Of a stretch of DNA of 64,000 bases, positions 1-12,114 are shown piece after piece. The notes under the pieces are model-generated. The model was not told the origin of the DNA, did not search any database, and saw nothing but the letters and a program-made list of their open reading frames with translations. The stretch covers positions 62,001-126,000 of the forward strand of contig JBBPTG010000012.1 of the NCBI GenBank assembly GCA_038093975.1, given 5' to 3'. Source of the stretch: Chalciporus piperatus. Its lineage: Eukaryota; Basidiomycota; Agaricomycetes; Boletales; Boletaceae. A program made the translations under genes and the position numbers. Position 1 is the first letter of the stretch. Each line of letters starts with the position of its first letter.

Positions 1-1643
1 TCGATCCCACTTTACTCGCAGAACAGGGGCTACCCTGGTACTCCTCCACATGGGTGGTCTACCTACTTACCACCAATCTTGGTCTCGCTGCAACGTTCAC
101 TCACCTCATTCTCTGGAACCTGGACGACCTGAGTGCTTCATGGGGCTGGGCAAACCTCCAGAGCCTCAGGGAATCGTGGCAGACATTTAGCTGGAAATTC
201 TGGAAGAGCGATGGTATGAGGAGTACGACGGAGAACAAGGAGATGGACCCTCATTACCTGGAGATGCTCAAAGTAAGTCACAGTCTGGATCCGCATAAGA
301 ACAAGTGTAATGAAAATCATAGTACCCGGATGCTCCGAACAGCTGGTATTTCCTCACTCTCCTGGTGTCCACGGTCGTTGCTCTGGTCGTTATCTACAAG
401 ACGGACTCGACACTGCCATGGTGAGTTGCTGCTGGACATCGACGATGGGGTTACTGAAGGATGTCCAGGTGGGGCTTCGTGATCGCAACACTGCTGGCTG
501 TGATATCTATTTTGTTCTTCGGGGCTCTCTACGCCATCACTGGTCTTTCATTTATTATCCAACCGTGAGTGGAGCGGACTTGTATATTTGACGACACGCT
601 GAACCCAGCCTGGGGCAACAGGTTCGTGCAAATGATCGGAGGTTTCCTTCACCCTGGAAAGCCAATGGCGAACATGTACTTTGTCCTCTACGGCTACAGT
701 AAGATTTCGCCGCATCTCGGGGTGCAAGATTCGCTGAAGTTTTACTCGCAGATACTGTGTCACAGGCTCAGTTGCTACTCCGAGATCTTAAGATTGCTCA
801 ATGTGAGCCCGATTGTATCTTACTAAGTGCATTCATCTTACCGTCTTTGGAGACGCCAAACTTCCCCCTCGTGCCGCATTTACTGCCCAGATTATCGGCA
901 CGCTTCTTGGTGCTGTATTGAACTTTGGTAAGTGGAGTCGAAAAGTTGCCCTATTGTTTCACCGATACTCACGTCGTGGCATGCAGTGTTGATGAACTCC
1001 ATCATCGATAATCAACGCGAGATTCTTCTTTCCATTCAAGGAACGAATATCTGGTCCGGTCAACAGCCACAACAATACAATTCTCAAGCAATTGCTTGGG
1101 GAGGCCTTGGCCATGAGCTATTTTCTGCAGGGTCAAGATACGAATGGGTACCATACGCATACATTATCGGGTTGTTCGTTCCGGTTCCGTTCTGGATCGT
1201 CCATCGCTACTGGCCGAAGTTGCGCGCGGATTATCTATACACACCCGTTATCTGGTATGTCTCGACTTGCCTAGGTCATTCTGAGATGCATGACATTCTG
1301 ACGATACCCCAGCTACTTCATGGGATGGCTTTGCGTCGGCATTAATTCCTCGATCTTCAGTTACTTTGCGGTTGCCTTTGTTTCCCAATGGTGGTTGCGT
1401 ACACGCTACCCGAAATGGTTCGCGCAGTATAATTACATCGTTGGAGCTGGTGAGTGAACGTCAATGACTAGTCGTTGTACGGCGAAGCTGAGACGTGGAG
1501 CAGCTCTTGATGGAGGAACCCAAGTGATGGTGTTCCTACTTTCCTTTGCAGTACAAGGCGCTGCAGGGACAGCTCACCCCTTCCCATCATGGTGGGGAGC
1601 GAACCAGAGTGGGAACTACGACCGTTGCGCCTACCTGACGTAG
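1..1643 (+). CDS. Small oligopeptide transporter (OPT family), 3' part
   Basis: C-terminal half of a proton-coupled oligopeptide transporter of the plasma membrane; the start lies before the window. The first exon reads in frame from base 3. The visible protein carries OPT hallmarks: a DPHYLEMLKYPDAPNSWY stretch across the first splice, the GGFLHPGKPMANMYF block, a QAQLLLRDLKIAQY block, NSIIDNQREILLSIQGTN, and SWWGANQSGNYDRCAYL just before the TAG stop at 1641-1643. Introns I can place: 273-322, 421-468, 565-621 and about four or five more. Several hydrophobic helices (WYFLTLLVSTVVALVVIY, WGFVIATLLAVISILFFGA, IIGLFVPVPFWIV) fit membrane segments. The frame is intact through all junctions, so the gene looks functional. 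Substrate (tetra/pentapeptides, glutathione or metal chelates) cannot be told from this part. Confidence 0.93.
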
Positions 1644-2195
1644 TGCACGCCGGCATCTGATCGGTTGAGAGTCGGGTCCCTTATTTGGGGATACGTTCAT
1701 TGTAATCGTACGAGTACAAACAATTCCAATGACTTTTGGTTTTTTTTTTACGTGCAGTGTCGTCACGCATATGCCAGACTGAAGGGGAAATGAATGCACA
1801 GCCACCTCGTTAATGTATGGCTTCCGGATTCGGCGATGGCGCCGGAGGGTTTAGCCTATGCGTCGAGCCTAGGGGAATAAATCGAAATGTTATATCATAC
1901 TCCAAGCCTACTACTCCAAGTCTCCAACTTCAGTTATCCTAACCACCTGTCTCCATCTCTCCCTCGTTGACTCATACATTCCATCTAACGGCAGCCTCAA
2001 CTAAAGAACAAAAGCCACTTCGTAACCACAGCCTTGTCAATTCTTGACAACAATAGAACCGTAAGTACAATGGAAACAAACACGCTTCCAACACGTAGCT
2101 CAGTCATGCCCGTTATATTATCCCTTTGAAGGACCCAGCATCCCCGTGATAGCTGGCTCATATCCACCCTTTCTCTCTCCACTCATTCTACCCAC
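1644..2195. other. Intergenic, OPT to TRP-like gene
   Basis: About 550 bases between two genes on the same strand. It must hold the 3' UTR of the transporter and the promoter of the next gene. There is a run of 10 T at 1740-1749. I see no further gene, repeat or RNA. Confidence 0.5.
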
Positions 2196-4677
2196 ATGCC
2201 ACTCGTCGCCTGGACGCGACGGTTTGCTCCTCTCCTACTTCTCATCCCTGCTCTACAGGTTTCTGCCAGCGATGGAACGTTATGTGAGTCTCCCGCACCT
2301 GCTCAGTGCCGGGATCGCTCATTTTGTTTATCTCTAGTCACGTCGTCTGTCACTTACTGTTCAGAACCCGATGCTCTCCTTATTCAACAATTCGATGTCA
2401 TCTACTTTCAGCAGAACTCCTCCATCTGGTTCAACATCTCCGCAGCCAGTGTCGTCAGTGTTACTGTGAGATTTACACCATTCCTCTCATGACAGTTTTC
2501 TTCGACAGGAACCCAATGTAAACGTGTCTGCCAACATGATCCTAAATACCTATGGAATGCATCCCGTCAACTTTACCCTTGATCTTTGCACCTTGTTCAA
2601 CGGTGCTTTATGCCCGTTGCCGACGTACAACTTTACCGGATCGGATTCTATTCCACTCCCGTCTTCTTTGGGCGTAAATGACAAGATTCCTGGCATAGCA
2701 TTTCAGATCCCGGACCTTGAGGCGTAAGTTCCCACCTACCGTTTCCTATACCGCTCACGACCAACTGCTCGATAGTTATGTTCAACTAACACTGACTGAG
2801 GTCAGCACTGGCCAACTCAAAGCCTGTGTTCAATCAACGCTATCCAACGGGTGGTCAGCCCACCAGCTTGCAGTGGAATGGGCCACCGGTGCCTTGGGCC
2901 TTCTTGCTCTTCTTTCTGCAATCTGGTATTCGCACTCTCCAGATACTCTGCCACCTTTCCGTTTGTTCGATCTTTTATACCTCTTCCAGTGGGCAGCATC
3001 AACAGCACTTCTTGATTTAAATTACTCCTCTGTCTACATTGCCTTCGCCACCAACTTCTCGTGGGCATTGGGTTTGTTCCCGGCATCGGCAACTTCCCCG
3101 ATACAGCTTTCGATCAACAACATGCGCCATCTCACCGGAGGTAACATGGCTGATGCTTCGGGCGGTTCAGCGGTGGCTTTGGTTAACAGGAAACTAAGCC
3201 CCTATAACGCCATAACTGCACCGTCCACCAGTGGCAGTTCTCAAATCGCCGGCCTTGGGCCAGAGAGCTTGATGTCACTTGGCAACTTCTCGAAGGCAGA
3301 TTTCGCACTGCCCGCATTTGCCACCAATGTGCACGAGCTAGACGGTGCCGGCACTGTCCAGGTCGTGACTGCAACTTCTAGCAATGTACTGCAGGCTGGC
3401 ATCCCCATCTATGTCAATAATTTGGGAATCGGAACTGCGAATGCATTCATGACCATATTCCTCGTGACCATGATACTACTGGCAATTTTGGCAGCATCCC
3501 TTGGCCTAGGCTATGCTGTGGTCGCATTCTTCGGTTCTCGACGCAAATCCAAACCCTTCCTTGATTGGAAGGAGCGGTATCCTGCATTTGCCCGCGCTTG
3601 GCTGTTGCGTGTGGTGAGTTCGTGGAATCTTTCTCGCTTTGGAGATATCCATTGATGCATACGAAACAGTGTCTTGTTGCCTTCACCCCGGTCAGCATTT
3701 TTGCTCTCTATCAGTGGACCTTGAAAGATTCCTGGCTATCGACATTGCTTTCGGTGATCCTGCTCCTCGGAGTGTCCGGCTACATCCTCTTCCCCATCTT
3801 CCAAGTGGTTCGCGTTGCAGTACGCTCGACACCTTACGCACTGTACAAGCAACCGGAATACCTCGACGTATATGGCCCTTTGTTCGCTCTATACCGGTCA
3901 GAGCGGTATTTCGCCAGCATACCATTTATCATCGCCATCTTCGTCAAGGCCCTCTTTACATCATTCGCTCACGCGAGCGGCGAGGTGCAGGTTATAGCCA
4001 TTCTCGTCGTCGAGTGTACGATCCTCGCACACCAGTTGTTCCTCCGACCTCACAAGACCAGAGGCGCTGACGTTCTTGCGACCTATCTCGCCATCACGCG
4101 CGTCGTATGCACTGGTCTCCTCATCGCGTTCATGGAAAGCCTTAACCTCTCCGCCATTCCTCGTGTGGCGATTGGTATCGTCATTGCGGCCATCATTTCC
4201 GTCGCTGTCGTCGTCATGTTCTTCAATACCCTCGTCAATCTGGGGCTGTTCCGGATGCCTTCATGCTTCCGACGCCATAAGGCGCCTGCTTCCGATGCAT
4301 CCACCCTGGAGAAAGGCGAGAAAGAGGAAGACGCCAGGGGGCGACCTAGGAATCCTACACCACAAACGAACGTTCTGTTGGATCCCAACATCAATCAGCC
4401 GTACCCTGAAAGCCCTTCGGAGGCTGCCGTGACAGAAGAGCGTAGTATTTACTCCGAAGAATCGGGTTCGACGACACTCGGTTCTCTCCTTCCTCGGCGT
4501 TGGTCCTTCCAACCCTCGCATGGATCGCATTCGCGAACGCCCTCACAATCACAATACTCGCCCACCAACGCATCATCACCTCGACACTCCCACCCTCCTT
4601 CGCCACTGCACCCACATTCTTCTGCATCGCATAGTAGACAACCAACGATTGACGAACACGCACCCATGACATTCTAA
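2196..4677 (+). CDS. TRP-like ion channel with ML-like domain (Pkd2/Flc family)
   Basis: Membrane protein of the fungal TRP-like family (Flc/Pkd2/spray), implicated in calcium handling and cell-wall or vesicle homeostasis. Five exons (2196-2283, 2338-2465, 2509-2723, 2776-3613, 3670-4677) join in frame to 758 residues. Residues 1-26 form a signal peptide (hydrophobic RRFAPLLLLIPALQVSA). The lumenal ML-like domain follows, with paired cysteines (VTYCSEP, LDLCTLFNGALCPLP, KACVQ) and N-glycosylation sequons (NSS, NFT). A long hydrophobic TRP-like region with about nine helices runs from near residue 215 to 640. The tail of about 100 residues is cytosolic, rich in Ser, Pro and His. ATG 2196 is chosen because it gives the signal peptide directly. 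Family assignment is solid; channel activity is inferred from the family. Confidence 0.9.
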
Positions 4678-5184
4678 ATGTGCATAGCATATACGGCATA
4701 GTACTATTATAATACCTTCAGTGTTACTCACCGTACATCGAGTTTTCGTAGACGACATCTGCATTTTTCTTGATCGCTTTTTGCATTGCATTTCCTCCGC
4801 ATAACATTTCCTCCACGTTTCAGTACGACCTTTATCCTACACACTCACTGGCAATCGGACGCTCTTGGAATCAAGTTTTATCGTACTTATTCAGAGAACG
4901 TTAAAGAGTTCGTTATTCTATTTCGTACCAAACACATACAGTCAGGTAACAAGGAGAGCTAGAAATCGAAAATATCCAATCGACTGGGATAGTGATGAGA
5001 GCAACGCAAGAAAACATGTTAATCCAAGTGGCAACGATATCGATGCGTAAGTAGGTATAAATCAGTATCTCTTGGGAGTGAGCAACAACGGGTGCACGAA
5101 AGAGCAGGTGTGTGGGGGAAGAAATTACACCAAGATAAATATTATCGCGACCGTCTGCGCCAAGTAGGACAGGCGCACTATGCG
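4678..5184. other. Convergent intergenic region
   Basis: About 500 bases between two 3' ends facing each other (TRP-like on plus, MFS on minus). Only short open frames without recognisable similarity; taken as 3' UTRs and terminators. Confidence 0.5.
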
Positions 5185-7356
5185 TTATGACGACACTCTA
5201 TCACCCGCATCAGTGGGCCAAATTTTCGACTCTTGCTCAATCCCCCCCGTGTTACCGATCGCGGGAGACGCTGGGCCTTTCTCTTTGATCGACTCAACTT
5301 CCTCCACCAATGATTCGAGTTTCGCTTCGGCATCAGCATTGGTGTCATCAGGAATACCGGACTCCGCAGCCATGGCTTCGTCCAGCTCTCTGCGGGCTTG
5401 CCGAGCATGTAAGAAGAATACAAGGACCGCGAAGCCCATAACGACTGTCCCATGGAAGATGAGCGCATTCACCATGTTGTACGGGGGGTTAGCGGTTGCA
5501 GGCGCACGGAGGGCGCCTTCCGCTGCATGAAAGCACTTAGACAAATCGGGCAACAAGATGCAGGAAAGAAACCTACCGAGAATCATTATGATACCAAACA
5601 GGTTTCCGCTGTTGCACGTCAGCATTAGTTGAGCGGAGATGAACACATGCTGACCTGCACCAGAGAATAGCAGCGCTCGCTTCTGCGTTTCTTGTCAGCT
5701 CGACGCCGAGTTCCAGGCCAATCGGAAGCATAGTCACAGAGGATACCCCAATGATGACCATGATAACAAAGAGGGCAGCGGTGTTATTGGGGCGAACTTG
5801 TGGATAATGGTCAGTCTTAAGGATTTTTGATTAACAAATGGAGACATACTGGCCCAAATCAAGGAGAGCCAACCACCTGCAACGAGTGGAACGAGAATCT
5901 TTGAAGTGATGCCCAGCCTGTGGGTAAATATTCGATCAAAAAGCGGTGCGGTGACGATTGAAGCAACGATGCCCGAAAGGAGTAAACATGCGCCCAACAA
6001 TCCAGCAATATCGTCTGAATATCCTGCGGGTTCCTGCAACAGTGTCATCGACATCATTCTTCTTGATCTCTTCCCTGATTCCACTCACAAACCACTCGGC
6101 TGATAAAACGCTGAGAGCGTTTGAAGCGCCCACCAAGACTCCAAAAAGAATTGTAATGATGGCAAAGTCGATGCGTTCACGGGGAGACATGTACACTTCT
6201 GAAGGTACAGGTCGACCCAAGAGGGCAAGACAAAGAGATGTGAGTGACTGTGGAGGTTTCGAGCCTGCATATGCTGGAGAGATGGAAGATGAGGTGAAGT
6301 GAAGGCGAGGAGTGATACGAGCACGTACTCGGTGGGGTAGGAGGTGCGTTACTGATCAAGAGGACGGATGGTGTGACGGCCGTGGAGATGATGGCTAAAA
6401 CCAATACCTAGGAGGGGTGATATAATTGAAAGGGTGTTATGAAGCTTGAAAGAGCTAAAAACTTACTGATTGCCGGGAAGTGCCGACGAGAGGAGAGAGA
6501 AGTTGGCCTAGCGCACAACCTACTGGATTGGCTGTAGGGGGAGCAGATGAGGAAGCTGAAGACGAAAGACGGACAAAGACGGACCGACTGCGATGACCAT
6601 GGTTGCGGTAGTTCTGCCTTTGAGATCAAACCATCTTTCCGAGTACATGGGACCGAGTACCTGGAAAACCGGTTGAGCTAGTGCAGAGAATATCTGTCAA
6701 AGGGGTGGTGAGGAGAGATCAGTGACGTAGAGTGGAATGTTTACCTGACCGAACATTAGGAGGGCATAGGCAGACGGGGGCGATAGAGAAGGGACTGTGC
6801 CAGCATAGCGAACCCAACCCGAGATAAGCGTCATGAGTGCTCCGAGCTGAGCCTAGATGAGAGGAATGATGAGGAGGGTAGGCAGGGTCAGGGAAAGACA
6901 TACACATCGAGCGATACCAAAGCGGGCGGTAAAGACAGGGACGAGGAGAGAGACGGGGATGTATATACAAGACACTATGTTACCGAGCCAGTTGATCTGG
7001 TCGATGGATATGCCAAAGTCAGTGGCAGCTGGGACATGGGGTGAGTTGTGAGAGAATGGGATGGGAGAGAGAGTACCATTTGTGGATATCGGGCCGAACC
7101 AGCACCAGGGCATGCCAGTGACAAGGCCAAGAAGAATCTGAAAAGATGAGCGGCGGATAAAGTTGGGATGGAAAGCGCATCTTACGAAACCAAAAAGACC
7201 AGAGAATCTCCTCTTGTAGAGTCTGTACCTGACCGAAGAGGGCGTCGGTTTTTCAGGAGATATGGTACTGACTGGATAAGATTTGTCTACTGATATATTG
7301 TCTCGCCCGGTCGATGAGAGGGACATCGTCGGGGGCGGGCGCTCGCTGCGAGACAT
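5185..7356 (-). CDS. MFS transporter, FLVCR-like (copy 1)
   Basis: Twelve-helix major facilitator of the FLVCR/DIRC2-like group, whose animal members move haem, choline or ethanolamine. About ten exons. After a Ser/Pro-rich N-terminus come RLYKRRFSGLFGF, GMPWCWFGPIS, NWLGNIVSCIYIPVSLLVP, VLGPMYSERWFDL and NPVGCALGQLLSPLVG, the last close to the NP-LG-ALGQ signature of FLVCR proteins. The protein ends with a charged cytosolic tail (RRELDEAMAAE...) and a TGA at 5185. The last intron is phase 1 and joins ...MIL to AEGALR. Start is either 7356 (MSRSERPPP) or 7326 (MSLSSTGRD); the shorter form lines up better with the paralog at 48313-50427. All junctions can be spliced without stops, so it appears intact. 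The substrate is unknown. Confidence 0.85.
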
Positions 7357-7490
7357 GGCATGGAGTGCAAGTGGATGGTTACGTCCGAGACCATCATATG
7401 CAAGGCAACTGATCAACTTTCTCGTGATCATTTTCAATCTCCGACGCTGCACCAGTGTCTATACATAGACGATGACATCACAGCCACCTG

Positions 7491-8437
7491 TCACGCGCCT
7501 ACTCGTCTACGTTTCCGGAATAGGGGCATCACCTCCACTTTTGGTTCCTCTTCCACTTTCACCTCGACCGCCTCACTGACCTTATCTTCGGTCCTGACAT
7601 CCACAGCGTCATCGCTCGCCTTCTTCCACTCCACCTTGGCCCATCTCATCCCAGGTTGGTTCGACTCCCCCACTTTCGCTTCAACACTCTCTTCCTCTTT
7701 CTTCTCTTCCTCCTCTTCTTTCTTCTTTCCTTTTACCTTGATGGGTATAATTCCAGGATCGTAAATCTCTCCGAGCCCAACCCCGACAGTCTTCTTGCGC
7801 AACTTGAACTCACGTGCATCTTCATCCCCCGTCTCCGTACTCGGTGCCCCACGCTTCTTCGCTCCCTCCTCCCCTGCCTTATCTTCTACCTTGACTTGAC
7901 TCCCTCCGCTCCCTGATCCCTCCGCTCCATTGGCTGTAGAGGTTACCACTGTCCATGCTCCGGGTGTACCTGCATCGAACCTTCGCTCCGCCTCTTCTAC
8001 TTCGGGGTCTCGATACCCGAGTGACGCCGCAGTCGTATAGTTGGCGAACGGATCCATCGCCCTCACAGGTTTTGGCTTGGGTGCAGGTGCCGCCACAGCA
8101 GCTGGCCCCCTAGAACTCGAGCCCCCTGCACGACCCGATGCAACGTCCATTGCGTATGCAGCTTCCGCAGCCTGTCAACATGAAAATGTAAATCGTCCCG
8201 GATACACTGTGTGTGTGTGAGACTTACCCTGCCAACGCTTGCCATGATCCCTTTCTCTTCCTCCCTATCCCTTACTTTCTTCTCGCCTTCCTTGTACAAC
8301 CCCCTCACGAACCGTTCCACGTTACCCTTGTGTCGCAGTCCATTCTCGTGCTGTTGTCTCGACGGCTTGTCGTCTGCGATGTAGATGTTGCAGTACTGGC
8401 AGTGGTATCGTTTGTGCGACACCCAGTACTCTGACAT
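7491..8437 (-). CDS. WBP4/FBP21-like splicing factor with U1-type zinc finger
   Basis: Two exons (8228-8437 and 7491-8171) encode 296 residues. The N-terminus holds a matrin/U1-type C2H2 finger: YHCQYCNIYIADD, then QQHENGLRHKGN, directly after MSEYWVSHKR. This matches the N-terminus of WBP4 (FBP21), a component of precatalytic spliceosomes. The remainder is low-complexity: an Ala/Pro/Ser stretch, an RRFDAGTPGAWTVV motif, and a long Lys/Glu-rich segment around residues 180-215. I see no clear WW domain, unlike human WBP4. The gene ends with a basic FRKRRRVGA tail, a possible nuclear signal. Likely nuclear and part of pre-mRNA splicing; the finger is certain, the specific orthology likely. It is divergent from RMT2, 322 bases away. 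Confidence 0.85.
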
Positions 8438-8759
8438 GGTGGTGATGGTCAAACAGTATGGATTATGTAAGGACGTTGATTGGTGCAGTGGTCTTGCGAT
8501 GAGTGGTCTCGCGATCCGTCAGAAATGTCCGAGACAAAGTCTGCTCTGTGAATTCTATGCGACCTGATCATCGTGGAAGGAGCAACGAATGCAATTCTTT
8601 GTAGTCAGTAATCAGACAATGTCTAAGGATGCGAACGCGCGTTAACCCCTTCAGATTGGCACACACAATCCCGATTTTGTGTCGCTCGCGGCTCACACCT
8701 TGTAACGAAAGACAGTCTAACAATCTCTCTTCCATCCGCCAACGAGACCATCCATCATA
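8438..8759. promoter_or_regulatory. Divergent promoter region, WBP4-like / RMT2
   Basis: 322 bases between two start codons pointing away from each other, so it must hold both promoters. No TATA box or other known site stands out. Confidence 0.5.
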
Positions 8760-10264
8760 ATGAGCGAAAATCCAGCAAAAGAGTCAGATGACATCGAACT
8801 CCTCGAAGATGTCGAGGAGATGGAAGAAATTAACGCTCTCATTGAACTCGGGACAACGCTGATCAACGCGATCCTAGAGAAAGAGCCAACGGACAACATC
8901 CGCGATCTCATCGATGCAGGTGCACCGCTCTGGTTTCAGGATAACGAAGGCATGTCTCCCCTGCATGCCGCCGCCTATGTCGGCAACGATGCTGTCGTGA
9001 AACTCCTCCTGGAGGAAGGCGCAGTATGGAATGCAGGCATGTCTCATCCACAGCGGATGTTCCACTTTCTCCCCATCCTCATGCTCACATGGCGCGTCTC
9101 CCCACCGTATCAGTGGACAATCTTGGAAACACGGCTGGCGACGTCGCGCTTTCAATGAACAACGAGGCGTCTTATACCCTCGTCCGTGACGCTGGCATCC
9201 GCGCAGGTGCTTCATGCACAACAACCTTGCTTTCACCCTCATTGAAGGTCTGACAGAATTGCTTCTCGCTCTCGTTTCTTCAAAGTCTTCTCTCACGCAC
9301 ACGCCGTCCTCGCTGGTGATTGGCAATGAAGACACCTCCGCAGTCGGATCCACAGATGCATTCCTAGCTTCGCGCTTACAGTACACCAAAGATACCAAGG
9401 GACAAGAAATATGTCTTCTGAAACTCGACGACGGTAGCGAGATTGGTGTCATGATGGGCTGGGAGCGCGAGATCAGTGAGTCTGCAGTGCATGACGCGAT
9501 GGATATTGAACAAGCTAGCGTACAGTGCGCAAAACGGTGGACGAACTATGCTTGACCCACCCAAAGTCAGAGGCGGGACTCAAGGTGCTCAATATCGGAT
9601 TCGGATTGGGTATCGTTAGTCCGTCGCTTTTCTGTCGTGAGCGCGTCTGACGATTTGTAGATCGATACGATGTTCCAGGAACTCTCGAAACCACCTGCAC
9701 TCCATGTCATCGTGGAGGCACATCCCGACGTGCTCGCGCACATGGAGAAGGACGGCTGGAACGAGAAGTCGGGTGTGAAGATCTTCAAAGGGAAATGGCA
9801 AGACGTACTCTCGACAGACGAGTTCCGCGGGCTCGGCAAGTTTGACGTCGTCTACACCGACACATTCGCGGAAAACTATGACGGTGAGCAAGGTCTAATG
9901 GGGGCGTGATGACTCGACTGATTTTCACAGAGCTCCACGAGTTCTTTAAACGTCTGCCCGAACTACTGGATGGATCTGATGCTCGATTCAGCTTTTTCAA
10001 TGGATTGGGTGCAACAAGTAAGTTGACTCTCATCTTGTTACCGCGATGGATGATTGTAACGTTCGTTGCCAAGACGCGCTCTTTCACGATGTCTACACGC
10101 GCGTGTCTGATTGCCACTTGTCTGAGATTGGCGCAGAGGTCCGGTGGAGTGACGTCGAAGTGGGGGTTGATGATGCAGAGGCTGACGAGAGGTGGGGAGA
10201 GACACGGAAATACTTCACACTGCCCATATACCGCCTGCCCGTTGCGCAGCTGAAGAAGGCGTGA
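8760..10264 (+). CDS. RMT2: Protein arginine N-methyltransferase 2 (type IV, RMT2)
   Basis: S-adenosylmethionine-dependent enzyme that forms delta-N-monomethylarginine, in yeast on ribosomal protein L12. Residues about 45-110 form ankyrin repeats (GMSPLHAAAYVGNDAVVKLL), the usual N-terminal module of RMT2. The methyltransferase domain follows: VLNIGFGLGIIDTMFQEL is motif I, VIVEAHPDVLAHM is post-I, and FDVVYTDTFAENYDEL is the DTF-E-Y signature of this family. The C-terminus has RKYFTLPIYRLP. About six introns; the exon that joins GWEREI to MRKTVDEL crosses a phase-1 intron. Start ATG at 8760 lies in front of an acidic leader. Full length for the family, with no break. Cytosolic or nuclear. 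Confidence 0.95.
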
Positions 10265-10791
10265 GGTGGATCGTTGGATCGTACCGCTCTGCTGTATAAC
10301 TACTTACAAAAACTGTACAGTATCATGAACTTCATCCCATGAATGGCTGCTGTCCTCGTGATCCTGCCCTCAGGACATTAACAATGTCTACTTCAGACTG
10401 CGAGACTCCTCGCTAACTCACGTAGTACGATGTTATCTCCGTCCATATGACTCGGAATGGATCGCATAACGCCCCAGAAGATTATTTTAGTTTCAACCTA
10501 GCAACACAATGTACATAGCAATGTCACCCGTTGTCATGTCGCCCCAGCAAGACTACAATGTCTCAGACCCACTCAGGATCTCTCTTTCCAATCAACTTTC
10601 ACCACCCACTTGAAAGCCATTCCGCCTGGCGCGAGACAAACGACACGTACTAGCACATACCTTCTGTACTGACCTGAGCTGGCTCTCGTTCTTCATCTCC
10701 TGTAACCCTATCAATTCGTAGTCAACGCGAACATCTCGAACGCTTTCCAGCAGAAAGCATCGCCTCTCTTTTCCAACTCCATATAGCTATC
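10265..10791. other. Intergenic, RMT2 to two-TM gene
   Basis: About 530 bases between two plus-strand genes. I see no coding potential or repeats; it should carry the RMT2 3' UTR and the next promoter. Confidence 0.45.
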
Positions 10792-11865
10792 ATGAACGTC
10801 CCTCAAACATCCGAGAAACGAGCGACCACCGATGTTGTGGTGGTAAGATCCTCCTCCCTTGCGTTCTTCCCGTCCCATGCTGATGCGCCCGAACTTGATC
10901 AGGAATTGTCCCCCAAGCAAGTCCCGCCCTTTTTGCCTTTCGAATTGAGGGATCACGTTAGTCATTTTCCCACTTTCTATGAACGGATTCGTAATCTCCT
11001 GGTGTAGGTTACCCCTTACAATTGGGAGAATCGCGTGTCCGCCATCACTGGGTTGGCCGCCCAGTACTGTCGGCCCATATTTGAACGAGTTTACGTGCTC
11101 GTTCTCATGGTGTACGTCCCCCAATCCTATCTTCCCACCACGCAGCGTTGATCCTGACGCGCTCGCCTGTGTAGGCTGACTCTTTTGGTTCCGATCACCA
11201 CTTACTATGTCACCCTCCGCGCCCTTTCGGGTCGCCCTGGAGTCGACGGCTATGAAGCGCAAGTCTGGTACGCGCGCTTTATTAGCTTTGGGGTTACCGT
11301 CGCCACGTGGACCATTCTATCCGTGCCTATGCTTGTTTGGAAGTACATGGTAAGTTGCATCTCTGGGACTCGTCTTGTCTATGGGTTCCGCTCACTTGTA
11401 TATGCTCTCGATCTCTAGGGAAGAGCCAAGGTGGCGAGAGTCGTGGACCAGTGGACCAAGACGGACGCGCTCTCTGCAGAAACCTTTGCCGCCGCGCCGG
11501 TTTGGAAAGCGAGTGTTCCCGGTCTGTTCTCGAGATCCATCGTATGTATTAGCCACGGCTTGGCTCCTCGAGCGGCAGACCTGACGAGCGTTCCTTCGTT
11601 TTTAGGTGTTGACGATAACGGTTTCTGCTCCTCAAAAGAGCAGCTTCGATCCCGATGGTTACTTGCCTACCGTAAGCAATGATTCCACCGCTTCTTCGTG
11701 AACCAATTACTCATCGTGTGTCGTCGTCAGTATATTTCTGCCGCAGAAGATGCGGCACCTCCTTATACTGATTTGAAATTGGCTCGCTGGTCGAAGGATT
11801 TCAAGGGCGGTCTCATGTATGGAGACATCCCGATTTATACAGATGATAAAGTCAATGTAGCTTAG
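10792..11865 (+). CDS. Unknown two-TM membrane protein
   Basis: I do not recognise this protein. It is spliced from about six short exons, beginning MNVPQTSEKRATTD and joining to ELSPKQVPPFLPFELRDH, then VTPYNWENRVSAITGLAAQY. Two hydrophobic segments follow, VYVLVLMVLTLLVPITTYYV and FGVTVATWTILSVPMLVW, separated by a short polar loop with GRPGVDGYEAQVW. The C-terminal third is soluble (about 100 residues) and ends IPIYTDDKVNVA before TAG at 11863-11865. Total roughly 230 residues. All joins keep the frame, and the conserved-looking PYNWENRV patch suggests a real gene. It is convergent with the DUF2461 gene, whose stop is 250 bases away. Function unknown. Confidence 0.7.
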
Positions 11866-12114
11866 AGGCAGCGTGGGACGGAGGCGGAAAGCGGTGGTTT
11901 GGACGGTGTTTGATGTGTAAGAATGAGGACGAGGTGTGTATAGCGTACTGGCGACGCTGTTGAGAACGTTGATTAGTTCAATGCATGGAGTTGATCTCAC
12001 GGTTTCCGCATGGACATATCAAAAGTAAATTTACAAAGCGTTGAAGTTTGTCCAGCTTGGACTGAAGCTGGTGTATATACCCATAGATCAGAGTGTCGTC
12101 ACCGCCGATTCCAA

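Noticed and set aside
1735..1755. Poly-T tract as a polymerase III terminator of a small RNA gene
   Set aside because: No A or B box or tRNA-like fold was found upstream; it is more likely a simple T run in a 3' region.
7656..7916. Phe/Leu-rich membrane-like frame on the plus strand
   Set aside because: It is the antisense of the Lys/Glu-rich tail of the WBP4-like protein; a pyrimidine-rich strand gives false hydrophobic residues.
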